From Rhodospirillales bacterium (GTDB lineage Bacteria > Pseudomonadota > Alphaproteobacteria > Rhodospirillales > Magnetospirillaceae): a stretch of 64,000 bases of DNA. The DNA lies in assembly GCA_019455065.1 (NCBI GenBank), contig JACFNC010000003.1:124001-188000 (forward strand). Reading direction: 5' to 3'. Position 1 is the stretch's first letter; the number at the start of each line of letters is the position of its first letter. Below the pieces are notes generated by a model. That model was not told the DNA's origin, searched no databases, and saw only the letters and a program-made list of their open reading frames with translations. Both the position numbers and the translations under genes were made by a program. Shown in pieces: positions 7,942 to 17,216 of the stretch.

Positions 7942-8946
7942 ATGTTCCATGCTCATCCACCGCAAGGCGGGTACGCGCGCGTGCCTCCAGAGGTTTCGGT
8001 CGTCATTCCGTTCTACAACGAGGTCGGCAACGTCGAACGCCTGTTCGATCGTCTGGTCCCCGTACTGAACGGATGCACGGCGGCCTGGGAGGTCGTGTGC
8101 GTGAACGACGGCAGTCGCGACGACACGCTGGCCCGGTTAATCTGCGCTCATCACGCCGACCCGCGGATCAAGGTAATCGACTTGTCGCGCAACTTCGGCA
8201 AGGAGGCGGCGCTTTCCGCGGGGCTTGCCGCCGCTGCCGGACGTGCGGTGATCCCGATGGACGCCGACCTTCAGCACCCCCCCGAGGCCATACCGGCCAT
8301 GATCGCGAAATGGCGCGAAGGGTTCGAGGTGGTTCTTGCCGTTCGCGAGAACCGCAGCGATCAGGATATTTTCGGCCGATGCGCAGCGCGCGCCTTCTAT
8401 TGGATCTTCGAACGCCTCTCTGACGTGAAACTACCCGCCGAGGTCGGCGATTTTCGCTTGATGGACCGCAAGGTCGTGGCCGTCATCAATCGAATGCCGG
8501 AGCGCAATCGATTCATGAAAGGCATCTTTGCATGGGTGGGCTTCCGCCAGACGGGAATTCCCTACCGGTGTCCGCCTCGGGTCGAGGGCGAGAGCAAGTG
8601 GGCGAAGCTGAGACTTTTCCGGTTCGCATTTTCAGGATTGACCGCTTTTTCCAATTTTCCGCTTCGGGTTTGGGGCCTGATCGGCGCGACGATCTCGGCC
8701 CTGGCCTTCGCCTACATCGTCTATCGCCTTGCCCGGACACTGGTGTACGGGGTCGATGTGCCCGGGTATGAATCGATCATCGTCACGATACTGTTCCTCG
8801 GCGGCGTTCAGCTCTTGAGCCTTGGGATCATTGGGGATTATCTGGGAAGGGTATTCGAGGAGGCGAAAGGGCGACCTTTGTACGTGGTTCGCGAAGTCTT
8901 TGCCGAGACCGACCCGGTCGACCACCGTGCAGGGGTTGAGACATGA
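7942..8946 (+). CDS. GT2 glycosyltransferase, GtrB/DPM1-like, two C-terminal TM helices
   Basis: A 334-residue membrane-associated family 2 glycosyltransferase. It starts with the GT-A fold sequence VSVVIPFYNEVGN and has VNDGSRDDT and the DxD-type MDADLQHPPE. Two C-terminal hydrophobic helices follow (LIGATISALAFAYIVYRL and IIVTILFLGGVQLLSLGIIG), ending in the GDYLGRVFEE motif typical of GtrB/ArnC-like enzymes that move a sugar onto polyprenyl phosphate. The ATG at 7942 has an upstream AGGGCAGG and avoids overlap with the divergent deacetylase. The stop overlaps the next gene by ATGA, so the two are translationally coupled. Donor and acceptor are not known. Confidence 0.82.
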   Translation: MFHAHPPQGGYARVPPEVSVVIPFYNEVGNVERLFDRLVPVLNGCTAAWEVVCVNDGSRDDTLARLICAHHADPRIKVIDLSRNFGKEAALSAGLAAAAGRAVIPMDADLQHPPEAIPAMIAKWREGFEVVLAVRENRSDQDIFGRCAARAFYWIFERLSDVKLPAEVGDFRLMDRKVVAVINRMPERNRFMKGIFAWVGFRQTGIPYRCPPRVEGESKWAKLRLFRFAFSGLTAFSNFPLRVWGLIGATISALAFAYIVYRLARTLVYGVDVPGYESIIVTILFLGGVQLLSLGIIGDYLGRVFEEAKGRPLYVVREVFAETDPVDHRAGVET

Positions 8947-10109
8947 GCGGCCTAAAGGCTCGAATCGCGGATCTGCTTCCGGAACTTCGAGAGCTTCGGC
9001 GCGATCTTCATGCCCATCCGGAAATCGCGTTCCAGGAGGAGAGGACCGGCAATCTGGTGGCGCGACACCTCGAGGCCCTGGGTGTGGAAGTTCATCGCAT
9101 GGCGAAAACCGGGGTCGTGGGCGTTCTCCGCAACGGGGAAGGCTCCGCCATCGGATTGCGTGCCGATCTTGACGCCCTGGCCATCGAAGAAGCCACCGGC
9201 TTGCCCTACGCGTCGCGGAATTCAGGCCGGATGCACGCCTGCGGGCATGACGGCCATATTGCCATGCTGCTGGGCGCTGCCCGCTGCCTGGTGGAGCGCC
9301 GGCGGTTTCGGGGAACGGTGGTGCTTATATTTCAGCCGGCCGAGGAGAACGAGGGCGGCGGCCGCGTGATGGTCGAGGAGGGGTTGTTCGAGCGCTTCCC
9401 CGTGGATGCGGTCTTCGGCCTGCACAACTGGCCCGGATTGCCGGTTGGGCGGTTCGCCGCGCGCCCGGGTCCCATGATGGCCTCCTACGACGTCTTCGAA
9501 ATCGTGATTTGCGGCCGTGGCGCCCACGCGGCGATGCCGCAACACGGCGTCGATCCGGTTGTGGCGGCGGCCCAGGTGGTGTCTGCCCTCCAGACGCTGG
9601 TCAGTCGCAACGTCGATCCGCTGCGGGCGGCGGTGGTGAGCGTCACCCAGATGCAGGCGGGCGACACCTGGAACGTCATTCCGGCGACGGCCACGCTCCG
9701 GGGCACCGCCCGCAGCCTCGACCCGGCGGTTCAGGGACTGGTCGAGGAGGGGATCGGAAGGGTGGCCGAGCATGTGTGCGCCGCGCTCGGCGCGGAGTGC
9801 TCAGTGTCCTACCAGCGGCGCTATCCGCCGACCGTGAACACCGAGGCCGAGACACGAAGGGCCTGGGCTGCGGCGTCGGAGGTGATGGGTCCGGACGCCG
9901 TCGACCGCGATCCCTCGCCCAGCATGGGTGCGGAGGACTTCGCCTTCATGTTGCGTCAGCGACCGGGTTGTTACGCGTTTCTCGGCAATGGCGTGGCCGA
10001 GGAGGGGCGCAACCTGCATAGTCCTCTCTACGACTTCAACGACGATGCCCTGCCGGTTGGCATCGCGTACTGGCTGAAACTGGTCGAAGGCCCGGCGTCA
10101 CCCGGATAG
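8943..10109 (+). CDS. M20D family amidohydrolase (hippurate hydrolase/IAA-amino acid hydrolase type)
   Basis: Zinc-dependent cytoplasmic amidohydrolase of 388 residues. The family landmarks are in order: LRRDLHAHPE near residue 18, GLRADLDALAI, MHACGHDGH, and AEENEGGGRVM with the catalytic glutamate pair. A dimerisation domain contains HAAMPQHGVDP, and SMGAEDFAFM lies near the end. Members cleave N-acyl amino acids such as hippurate or acetyl-amino acids. The 4-nt overlap with the upstream glycosyltransferase suggests co-translation, although a biochemical link is not obvious. Confidence 0.88.
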   Translation: MSGLKARIADLLPELRELRRDLHAHPEIAFQEERTGNLVARHLEALGVEVHRMAKTGVVGVLRNGEGSAIGLRADLDALAIEEATGLPYASRNSGRMHACGHDGHIAMLLGAARCLVERRRFRGTVVLIFQPAEENEGGGRVMVEEGLFERFPVDAVFGLHNWPGLPVGRFAARPGPMMASYDVFEIVICGRGAHAAMPQHGVDPVVAAAQVVSALQTLVSRNVDPLRAAVVSVTQMQAGDTWNVIPATATLRGTARSLDPAVQGLVEEGIGRVAEHVCAALGAECSVSYQRRYPPTVNTEAETRRAWAAASEVMGPDAVDRDPSPSMGAEDFAFMLRQRPGCYAFLGNGVAEEGRNLHSPLYDFNDDALPVGIAYWLKLVEGPASPG

Positions 10110-10164
10110 CTCATCCACCGGCCGGATAGTTGGCCGGCTCCGGTGACGGACATATGTCGGAGAC

Positions 10165-10830
10165 ATGGTCATCAAAGCGGTGGGCGGCGGGATGCCGATA
10201 AGGCCGGACCTCGAAGACCGGATCGACGCCTGGATACATGCGTTGGCCCTCGTCTTGAGCGTGTTGGGCCTACTGTTCCTCCTCGAGAACGCTCCGCGTG
10301 GGCCCGATATCCTTTCGGTCGCAAGTCCCGGGGTTTATGGAACCGCTTTGGTGCTGCTTTTTTCGGCGTCGCTGCTGAACCTGCTGTCGCGCGGCCATCG
10401 CCTCGGGCCCGTTTTCCGGGCGCTCGACCACTGCGCCATCTTTCTGCTCATCGCCGGCACCTATTCCCCGGTGACCCTGCTAGCGTTGCCGCAGGCGGAC
10501 GGCTGGAACCTGTTCGCCACGGTGTGGACGCTCGCGCTGGCCGGCATCGTGCTGCGTATTGTCTGGGCGCGCGGCTTTGCGAGGGTTTCGCTGGGGCTGT
10601 ATCTGGGGACGGGGTGGATCGGGGGGCTGTGGGCGGGCGAGCTCGCGACCGCGGCCGACACCGGTGCGGCGGTTTGGCTCCTGGCCGGCGGCCTTGCTTA
10701 CACAACTGGAGTGTATTTCTTCGCCGCTCCCCGCATTCCCTTCGCCAATGCCATCTGGCACCTTTTCGTGGCGGCCGGCAGCGCCTGCCATTTCTTCGCG
10801 ATCGCCGTCTACGTTCTTCCGGTGGCATGA
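10165..10830 (+). CDS. Hemolysin III / PAQR-family integral membrane protein
   Basis: A seven-helix integral membrane protein of 221 residues in the HlyIII (YqfA/TrhA) family. After a short cytoplasmic N-terminus (the first family element is DAWIHALALVLSVLGLLFLL), the hydrophobic helices follow. The family-typical DHCAIFLLIAGTYSP contains D and H, and the closing segment IWHLFVAAGSACHFFAI supplies the second His pair. In PAQR proteins these residues form a metal-dependent hydrolase-like site. A second ATG at 10192 is an equally possible start. Physiological role unknown; TrhA homologues affect membrane fluidity. Confidence 0.85.
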   Translation: MVIKAVGGGMPIRPDLEDRIDAWIHALALVLSVLGLLFLLENAPRGPDILSVASPGVYGTALVLLFSASLLNLLSRGHRLGPVFRALDHCAIFLLIAGTYSPVTLLALPQADGWNLFATVWTLALAGIVLRIVWARGFARVSLGLYLGTGWIGGLWAGELATAADTGAAVWLLAGGLAYTTGVYFFAAPRIPFANAIWHLFVAAGSACHFFAIAVYVLPVA

Positions 10831-10863
10831 ATGGATGTGTTCATTGGCGCGCTGGGGCGCGGA

Positions 10864-11949
10864 TCACGGCTCCTCTGGGCAGTCGATCACGCATCGGTTC
10901 CGCCCCTGGCGCTTGGCTTCGTACAGCGCGTTGTCGGCCCGGCGCAGCAGGTCGTCGAACTCCTTGTCTCCCTTACAGGATCCCGCAACGCCGAGGCTGA
11001 CCGTGAACCTGATGTTGTCGCCGGTCTTGTCGAACCCGGTCGTTTCCACAGTCTGGCGCAACCTTTCGCCCACTTCGGCGGCCGCCGCCACGGTGGTCTC
11101 CGGCAGGATAACGCCGAATTCCTCGCCGCCCAGCCGGCCAAGAGTGTCAACCTCCCTGATCACCTCGGCACAGACGGCGACGAGCCGCCGCAGTGCCTCG
11201 TCACCGTCAGCGTGGCCGAACGTGTCGTTGATGTTCTTGAAATGATCGATGTCCAAAAGGATAAACGACAGGGGGCTTCCATATCGCTGGCTTCGCATGA
11301 ATTCGCGGCTTGCGGTTTCGAGAAAGTGCCTTCGATTGCTGATTCCTGTAAGGGGGTCCGTGGTCGCAAGGTGGCGCAACTCGCTCTCCCGGCTTTTCCA
11401 GTCGGTGATGTCCGACATGGTGGCAAGGGTCGCAGGTTCCCCGGCGAACAGGATGTTGACCACCGAAAGATTGGCCCAGAAGCGGTTGCCGCGCATGTCC
11501 TTCAAGACGACCTCGACGCCTTTGACCTCTCCGCGACGGCGCAACAGGCGCGTGATGCGGCGGCGCTCCTGGGGGTCGGCGTAGAACGCTCCGGCATAGA
11601 GGCCCGTCGACTCGGCGACCGATCCCTTGAACAAAGCGTGCGCCGCTTCGTTGGCGTAGGCCAAGGCTCCGTCAGACAGACGAGTGACCGTGATCGGCAG
11701 GGGGCTGGCCTCGATGATCGAGCGCAACTGACGCTCGTTCTCGACGAGTCGGCGCCCGATCTCTTCCTGACGGAACCGCGAAGCCATTTGCAGCGTGGCG
11801 AGAATGCCCAGCGCCAGCGCGGCGCCAATACCCAAAGGGCGCAGCACCGGCGACTCGCCGCCATCCACCAGCCAACCCGCCGCGGCGACTGCAAAGGCAA
11901 GCAGGCCGGTGGCCAGCGAGATCACCGTGGCATGCCGCGTACGCCGCAT
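10864..11949 (-). CDS. Membrane diguanylate cyclase, PAS-GGDEF, with I-site
   Basis: Synthesises cyclic di-GMP from two GTP. The 361-residue protein has two N-terminal membrane helices (about 8-28 and 38-56), a linker coiled coil, a PAS domain (about 72-180, ending MSDITDWK) and a GGDEF domain. The catalytic motif is GGEEF at 274-278. An RxxD inhibitory site (R265-D268) sits exactly five residues before it, so product feedback inhibition is expected. The short periplasmic loop (about 10 residues) makes a periplasmic sensor unlikely; the PAS domain is the probable input. Monocistronic and convergent with the HlyIII gene. Confidence 0.92.
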   Translation of the reverse strand: MRRTRHATVISLATGLLAFAVAAAGWLVDGGESPVLRPLGIGAALALGILATLQMASRFRQEEIGRRLVENERQLRSIIEASPLPITVTRLSDGALAYANEAAHALFKGSVAESTGLYAGAFYADPQERRRITRLLRRRGEVKGVEVVLKDMRGNRFWANLSVVNILFAGEPATLATMSDITDWKSRESELRHLATTDPLTGISNRRHFLETASREFMRSQRYGSPLSFILLDIDHFKNINDTFGHADGDEALRRLVAVCAEVIREVDTLGRLGGEEFGVILPETTVAAAAEVGERLRQTVETTGFDKTGDNIRFTVSLGVAGSCKGDKEFDDLLRRADNALYEAKRQGRNRCVIDCPEEP

Positions 11950-12235
11950 TCCTGAGAGACCCTCCCCGCAATAACCAGGAAGCTAGAATAGTACGTTCCG
12001 GGTTCGTCCGATAGTGGCGGTCGATTTCTCGGTGCGCCGCCGCATCGCCGAGGTCCCTTTCGGCGCACTCGGGCGCGTGCACCGCGCCCGTAGTTCCGTT
12101 GTGCAGAGAGGATAAATGCGACGGCCGCGGTGGGTTATTTACGGCACCGATGACGCAAGCGGTTGGTTCTCCCTACCTCGGGCGGCCGGCCGCGTTGTCT
12201 CCCTAGGATGGGTTGCCGGCATGAGGGCGCCAGCC
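11950..12235. other. Intergenic region, no gene seen
   Basis: The spacer between the divergent diguanylate cyclase and the stress-type operon (which starts at 12367) was read in all frames. Short ORFs here have no Shine-Dalgarno sequence and no recognisable product. The only convincing signal is the EcfG promoter at its right-hand end, listed separately. Confidence 0.5.
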
Positions 12236-12261
12236 GGAACAATTTGAAACCCGGCCGCGTT
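12236..12261 (+). promoter_or_regulatory. EcfG (general stress response sigma factor) promoter
   Basis: GGAAC (12236-12240), 17 bp, then CGTT (12258-12261) is an exact match to the alphaproteobacterial EcfG/SigT consensus. It lies about 105 bp upstream of the 160-residue gene at 12367, in the right orientation. Confidence 0.75.
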
Positions 12262-12366
12262 ATCCCTTTAGCCGCAGAGGGGCTCCCGGGCGGTGGAGGC
12301 GGGCGGGGTGCCGCGCGGGTGCGGGATCGCGGGGTGTTGCGCCATTGGCACAAGGGAGAGCGAATC

Positions 12367-12849
12367 ATGAAACTGAAGGACTTGGATGACGTAAGAGGCG
12401 TTGCCGAAGTCCATACTGACCTCGGACGTCTTCCGCAATTGTCGCGGCGGGAGCGACTGGAACGATGGGCCGACGTGTTGGACGGGCAACGGGAGCGCAC
12501 GCTGCGGTCACTGCTCGGCACCGAGTTCGTCCCGCCGCGCGAGCGTAAGGAAATGCGGGTCGACGATTCGCCGTTCACCGTGGCGTTCGAGGATCCGATT
12601 CTGCGGGCGGAGGGCTTACGCAGCGACAAGTTGGGTGACGCCGTCGCATTCTTCGGATTGTCCGATCATGACGCCCATCGTCTGGTTTGCGACTGCTATC
12701 GTGGACGCACGATGACGGCGCGCAGCGTGGCTGCCGACGTGCGGACCATCGCTTGGTATTCGGCCGTCGACGACCTACTGACGCCGCGCACGGTCGTAGC
12801 CGGCGTGTCGGCCGTGGCGGCCGCCATGCTCGTACTGTCGATCATCTGA
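12367..12849 (+). CDS. Conserved-looking hypothetical protein, C-terminal hydrophobic tail
   Basis: A 160-residue protein that I do not recognise. Most of it is charged and helical (LSRRERLERWADVLDGQRERTLRSL). A middle segment (SDHDAHRLVCDCYRGRTMTA) contains a C-x-C pair and a histidine. The last 20 residues (VVAGVSAVAAAMLVLSII) form a tail-anchor-like hydrophobic helix. The ATG at 12367 follows a GGGAGAG Shine-Dalgarno. It is the first gene of a three-gene unit behind an EcfG promoter, so it is probably part of the general stress regulon. Confidence 0.7.
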   Translation: MKLKDLDDVRGVAEVHTDLGRLPQLSRRERLERWADVLDGQRERTLRSLLGTEFVPPRERKEMRVDDSPFTVAFEDPILRAEGLRSDKLGDAVAFFGLSDHDAHRLVCDCYRGRTMTARSVAADVRTIAWYSAVDDLLTPRTVVAGVSAVAAAMLVLSII

Positions 12850-12866
12850 GAGCAAAGGAACGACGC

Positions 12867-13301
12867 ATGGATATCTTCGAGGTGCTTCATCAGGACCACG
12901 AGACCGCCCGCGGCCTTTTCACCAAGATCGAGGGCGCCGGAGGCAAGCAGGAACGGGAAGGGTTGTTCCAGGAGTTGAAGGACGAACTCCTCGCCCATTC
13001 ACATGCCGAGGAGCGCGTCTTCTATTCTCAGCTCAAGGGTTCTCCAGACGCGCGCAAGAAGGTCGAGGAAGGCATCCACGAGCATCATGAAGTTGAAGAA
13101 CTCCTGGAGAAGATGGCCTCCATGGATGCCGGCAGCCAAGAATGGCTTTCGAGAGTCCGGGAACTCAAGGAAATGGTCGAGCACCACGTACAGGAGGAAG
13201 AGGGCGAGGTTTTCACGAAGGCGAGAAGCATTCTGCCAGGGCGGCAGGTGGAAGAGATGGCCGGGCAGATGCAACGGGCCAAGAAGGAGGAGATGCACTG
13301 A
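12867..13301 (+). CDS. Hemerythrin-like HHE domain protein
   Basis: A 144-residue four-helix-bundle protein with the hemerythrin HHE pattern. H9 in LHQDHET, the helix-2 histidines in HSHAEERVFYSQL, the EHHEVEELLEKM histidines and EHHVQEEEGEVF supply the ligands of a di-iron site, and all are present. Members bind or sense O2/NO or store iron; the exact role of this one is unknown. It starts 17 bp after the preceding gene with an AAAGGAA site, and is inferred to share the EcfG promoter, consistent with oxidative-stress duty. Confidence 0.88.
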   Translation: MDIFEVLHQDHETARGLFTKIEGAGGKQEREGLFQELKDELLAHSHAEERVFYSQLKGSPDARKKVEEGIHEHHEVEELLEKMASMDAGSQEWLSRVRELKEMVEHHVQEEEGEVFTKARSILPGRQVEEMAGQMQRAKKEEMH

Positions 13302-13378
13302 GTACGGGCCATCGGCGCGCGGTCGCTTCGCCCGTCAGGAGGCCTCACGACGAAACTGATTGAATCAGGGAGCAGGTC

Positions 13379-13519
13379 ATGCGCGACTCGGTCGGGCCCG
13401 ACGATGGCGGGCGCGGCGCTCACAAAAGCCCGCGGGTGCGGGCGGTGAATGCCTGGTACGTATTCTTGGCCCTTTTCGTCGCATTCCTGGTCGGCGCGCT
13501 GTTCCTGATCTCCGGGTGA
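13379..13519 (+). CDS. Small single-TM protein (46 aa)
   Basis: A 46-residue protein from the ATG at 13379, preceded by AGGGAGCAGG. The N-terminal half is polar (MRDSVGPDDGGRGAHKSPRV) and the C-terminal half is one membrane helix (YVFLALFVAFLVGALFLIS). It is 77 bp downstream of the hemerythrin gene and upstream of a strong palindromic terminator, so it is probably the last gene of that unit. Function unknown. Confidence 0.55.
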   Translation: MRDSVGPDDGGRGAHKSPRVRAVNAWYVFLALFVAFLVGALFLISG

Positions 13520-13536
13520 CGCAGGCAGCGCTCTTG

Positions 13537-13567
13537 GCTCCCCCGCCGGCCGGGCCGGCGGGGGAGC
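13537..13567. terminator. Bidirectional palindromic terminator
   Basis: Two perfect 15-bp arms (GCTCCCCCGCCGGCC and its complement) around a 1-nt centre lie between the convergent small TM gene and glnA. There is no T-tract on either side, so it may act as a transcript-stabilising hairpin instead. Confidence 0.55.
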
Positions 13568-13574
13568 GGGAGGC

Positions 13575-14984
13575 TTACACGCTGTAATACATCTGGAATT
13601 CGACCGGATGGGGGGTGTGCTCGAAGCGGTACACCTCCTCCCATTTCAGTTCGATGTAACTGTCGATGAACTCGTCCGAGAAGACCTCGCCCTTCTTGAG
13701 GAAATCCCGGTTACGGTCGAGACTTTCGAGCGCCTCGCGCAGGCTGCCGCACACGGTGGGCACGTTTTTCAACTCTTCGGGGGGCAGATCGTAGAGGTTC
13801 TTGTCCATCGGGTCGCCGGGATGGATCTTGTTTTCGATGCCGTCGAGGCCGGCCATGAGCATCGCCGCGAAGGCCAGGTAGGGGTTGGCGCCCGGATCGG
13901 GGAAACGTACCTCGACGCGCTTTCCTTTGGGGCTGGCGACATAGGGGATGCGGCAGGAGGCCGAGCGGTTGCGGGCAGAATAGGCCAGCAGGACCGGCGC
14001 CTCGAAACCGGGGATCAGGCGCTTGTAGCTGTTGGTCAAGGGGTTGGTGAAGGCGTTCAGCGCCTTGGCGTGCTTGATGATGCCGCCGATGTAATAGAGC
14101 GCCGTCTCCGACAGGTCGGCGTACCCGGACCCCGCGAACAGCGGCTTGCCGGCCTTCCAGATCGACTGGTGGACATGCATTCCCGAACCGTTGTCGCCGA
14201 AAATCGGCTTGGGCATGAACGTCGCCGTCTTGCCGTAGGAATGGGCGACGTTGTGCACCACGTACTTGTAGATCTGCATCCAGTCCGCGGCCTGTACCAT
14301 GGTCCCGAATTTGCAGCCCAGTTCGCTCTGGCTGGGGGCGACCTCATGGTGATGCTTCTCGATCGGCAACCCCATGTCGCCCATGACGGTCAGCATCTCG
14401 GCGCGCATGTCCACCTGGCTGTCGATCGGCGGAACCGGGAAGTAGCCGCCCTTGACCGCCGGCCGGTGGCCGTGGTTGCCCTCGGGGAACTCCTTGCCGG
14501 TGACGTACGGTCCCTCCTCGGAGTCGAGCCTGTAGAACACGTGGTTCATCGACACCTGGTAGCGTACGTCGTCGAACACGAAGAACTCGGCTTCGGGGCC
14601 GAAGAAAGCGGTGTCGCCGATGCCGGTGGAGGCGAGGTAGGACTCGGCGCGTTTGGCGATGGCGCGCGGGTCGCGGTCATAGAGCTGTCCGGTGGCCGGC
14701 TCGACCACGTCGCAGAAGATGATGAGCTGCGGCTGGGCGGCGAAGGGATCCATGACCGCGCTCTTGCAGTCCGGCATCAACAGCATGTCGGACTGGTCGA
14801 TGGTCTTCCATCCCGCTATGGACGAGCCGTCGAACATGATGCCTTCGGTGAGCATGTCCTCGTCCACCGTCGAGACATGCTGGGCGGTGTGCTGCCACTT
14901 GCCCTTGGGGTCGGTGAAGCGGAAATCGACGTATTTGACGTCGTTTTCCTTGATCATCTCGAGAACTCTGCTCGCGTCGGACAT
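13575..14984 (-). CDS. glnA: Glutamine synthetase type I
   Basis: ATP-dependent ligation of ammonia to glutamate, the main ammonium assimilation step; a cytoplasmic dodecamer. The 469 residues match the type I-beta length. Visible motifs are the [10 protein letters not shown] latch, the active-site metal glutamates in [23 protein letters not shown], the ATP-site [11 protein letters not shown], the RIP motif in SCRIP, and KNLYDLP with the adenylylation tyrosine. It is therefore likely to be controlled by GlnE adenylylation. It lies 66 bp downstream of glnB, the usual alphaproteobacterial order, and is expected to share the sigma-54 promoter upstream of glnB. Confidence 0.98.
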   Translation of the reverse strand: MSDASRVLEMIKENDVKYVDFRFTDPKGKWQHTAQHVSTVDEDMLTEGIMFDGSSIAGWKTIDQSDMLLMPDCKSAVMDPFAAQPQLIIFCDVVEPATGQLYDRDPRAIAKRAESYLASTGIGDTAFFGPEAEFFVFDDVRYQVSMNHVFYRLDSEEGPYVTGKEFPEGNHGHRPAVKGGYFPVPPIDSQVDMRAEMLTVMGDMGLPIEKHHHEVAPSQSELGCKFGTMVQAADWMQIYKYVVHNVAHSYGKTATFMPKPIFGDNGSGMHVHQSIWKAGKPLFAGSGYADLSETALYYIGGIIKHAKALNAFTNPLTNSYKRLIPGFEAPVLLAYSARNRSASCRIPYVASPKGKRVEVRFPDPGANPYLAFAAMLMAGLDGIENKIHPGDPMDKNLYDLPPEELKNVPTVCGSLREALESLDRNRDFLKKGEVFSDEFIDSYIELKWEEVYRFEHTPHPVEFQMYYSV

Positions 14985-15050
14985 CTTGGTAATCCCAGTG
15001 ATTGAAGTTGCAATGTGTCATGACCCGGCGTGGGGCCGGGAACAGGCCCG

Positions 15051-15440
<390 letters not shown>

Positions 15441-15441
15441 T

Positions 15442-15460
15442 TAGCACGTTGCATGCCAAT
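15442..15460 (-). promoter_or_regulatory. Sigma-54 promoter of glnB-glnA
   Basis: Read on the minus strand, TTGGCATGCAACGTGCTA has the GG (-24) and GC (-12) doublets separated by exactly 10 nt. It matches the TGGCACG-N4-TTGCW consensus except at two positions. Location and gene fit NtrC control. Confidence 0.65.
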
Positions 15461-15508
15461 CGGGCCATCGCCAAACCCCATGCTTTCCGCCTCCGGCATG
15501 CCGCGGAA

Positions 15509-15525
15509 TGCCTAATCGATAGGCA
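15509..15525. promoter_or_regulatory. Palindrome upstream of glnB, possible regulator site
   Basis: TGCCTA-ATCGA-TAGGCA is a perfect 6+5+6 inverted repeat about 65 bp upstream of the sigma-54 promoter and about 67 bp from the divergent aminotransferase start. The position suits an enhancer, but it does not match the usual NtrC box (GCAC...GTGC type), so the binding protein is unknown. Confidence 0.35.
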
Positions 15526-15591
15526 ATCATGCTCAAAATTCGAGCAGCCTTGGGTTCGAAGGTCCGCTGTGCTAATTACCGCTGGTTCCCT

Positions 15592-16773
15592 ATGCCCGGA
15601 GCTCTCCACGTGAAAGCCGCCAACGCCATCCTATCAAGTTACGGAACCACGATCTTTGAAGTGATGTCCCGCCTTGCGGCCGAGCATGGCGCGGTCAATC
15701 TCGGACAGGGATTTCCCGAGGGCCTCGAACCGAAGAAGGTCGTAAGGGCGGCGGAGGAGGCACTCACCCGCCTGTCCAATCAATACCCTCCCATGATGGG
15801 CATCCCGGAACTGCGTCAGGCGGTCGCCGAGCACGCCGGCCGCCACTACGGTCTCGACCTTGACTGGCGGACCGAGGTGATGGTCACCTCCGGGGCGACC
15901 GAAGCGCTTGCCGACTGCCTGTTGGGCCTGATTGAACCGGGCGACGAGGTAGTGCTGATCGAGCCACTCTACGACAGCTACCTGCCCATCGTGCGCCGTG
16001 CCGGCGGCGTTCCCCGGCTCGTCCGACTCGAGCCGCCCCATTGGGAGTTGCCTCGCGAGGCACTCGCGCGGGCGTTTTCGGACCGGACCAAGCTGCTGCT
16101 GCTGAACAGCCCGATGAACCCCGCGGGGAAGGTGTTCGCGCAGGACGACCTGGATTTCATCGCCGGACTGCTGGTGCGGCACGACGCCTATGCGGTGTGC
16201 GACGAGGTTTATGAGCATCTGGCCTTCGACGGCCGGCCTCACATCCCGTTGATCACCCTGCCCGGTATGCGGGAGCGGTGCGTTCGGATCGGATCGGCGG
16301 GCAAGATCTTTTCGCTCACCGGCTGGAAGGTCGGATTCGTGTCCGCCTGCCCGGCACTGCTCGCGCCCATCGCAAAGGCGCATCAGTTCCTAACCTTCAC
16401 CACGGCGCCCAACCTGCAGGCGGCGGTGGCGTATGGCCTGCGCGAGATACCCGATTACTATCTGAACCTCGGCGTCGAGTTGCAGGCCCGGCGTGACCGT
16501 TTGGCCGAAGGGCTGAGCGCGGCGGGGTTCGCGGTAATGGGCTGTCAGGGCACCTATTTCCTGACTGCGGACATCAAACCGTTGGGGTTTGCCGGGAACG
16601 ACGCCGAGTTCTGCCGGCACATCACCGTGCAGGCGGGCGTCACCGCGGTTCCGGTAAGCGCCTTCTATCAGGCCGGCGACGTCGATCACTACGTGCGTTT
16701 CTGCTTTGCCCGTCCCGAGGCGCTGATCGACGAAGCCATACGTCGATTGCGCCAGCATTTCGGCCGAGCCTGA
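15592..16773 (+). CDS. PLP-dependent aminotransferase, class I/II
   Basis: A 393-residue fold-type I aminotransferase. Features in order: GQGFPEG near residue 40, the cofactor loop TSGATEAL, NSPMNPAGKV, DEVYEHLAF, and the PLP lysine in SAGKIFSLTGWKVG. The sequence resembles the kynurenine/methionine aminotransferase group (YbdL-like) in GQGFP, GATEAL and the SAGKIFSLTGWK segment, so methionine or aromatic amino acids are likely donors, but the substrate cannot be fixed by reading. Two other in-frame starts exist (15529, and a GTG about 18 nt downstream). It is divergent from glnB. Confidence 0.85.
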   Translation: MPGALHVKAANAILSSYGTTIFEVMSRLAAEHGAVNLGQGFPEGLEPKKVVRAAEEALTRLSNQYPPMMGIPELRQAVAEHAGRHYGLDLDWRTEVMVTSGATEALADCLLGLIEPGDEVVLIEPLYDSYLPIVRRAGGVPRLVRLEPPHWELPREALARAFSDRTKLLLLNSPMNPAGKVFAQDDLDFIAGLLVRHDAYAVCDEVYEHLAFDGRPHIPLITLPGMRERCVRIGSAGKIFSLTGWKVGFVSACPALLAPIAKAHQFLTFTTAPNLQAAVAYGLREIPDYYLNLGVELQARRDRLAEGLSAAGFAVMGCQGTYFLTADIKPLGFAGNDAEFCRHITVQAGVTAVPVSAFYQAGDVDHYVRFCFARPEALIDEAIRRLRQHFGRA

Positions 16774-16821
16774 AGCTTGACGAAGGCCGCGGTTGGGTTT
16801 AGACATCAGCCCTCTCCCGGC

Positions 16822-16899
16822 GGCGGGAGTAGCTCAGTTGGTTAGAGCGCCAGGTTGTGGTCCTGGATGTCGCCGGTTCGAATCCGGTCTCTCGCCCCA
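16822..16899 (+). tRNA. tRNA-His (anticodon GTG)
   Basis: A cloverleaf with acceptor arms GCGGGAG / CTCTCGC, D-arm AGCTCAGTTGGTTAGAGC, anticodon stem-loop CCAGGTTGTGGTCCTGG with anticodon GTG, and T-arm GCCGGTTCGAATCCGGT. The extra 5' G (G-1) opposite C73 that marks histidine tRNAs is present. CCA is encoded. Confidence 0.97.
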
Positions 16900-17216
16900 T
16901 TCCCCCCAGCATCCCTCTCGACTTTCTTCCTGACGCGAACGACACAATCCTTAGGCTGTGGCGATCCGTTCAGGCTGGAATGCCCGCCCTTGTGCGTGCC
17001 GGGCATAGCCGAGGTCGGTATCACCGATTGGCTCTTCCAGTCGCATTCTACCAAATATGAACGCGCTGATACCTCCTACAGAAGGTGTGATCCCTGCGCT
17101 CGATCGGATAAAACCGAAACTCAGTGGACATCGTTTCGGGCAAAGTGCCGAGCAGGCATTCCCGGTTTGATTAATTAGCCTTTCCAAGGCTTTCTCAAAC
17201 GATACGGGGGCAGAAC
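16900..17216. other. Intergenic region, nothing convincing
   Basis: 317 bp between tRNA-His and the LuxR-type gene. No ORF has a Shine-Dalgarno sequence and no terminator or operator stands out. The last 60 bp are AT-rich (TTTGATTAATTAGCC) and probably hold the promoter of the downstream gene. Confidence 0.4.

Noticed and set aside
10110-10143. Terminator between the M20 amidohydrolase and hemolysin-III genes
   Set aside because: CCGGCCGGATAGTTGGCCGG can form a hairpin, but no T-tract follows and the arms are short, so termination is not supported.
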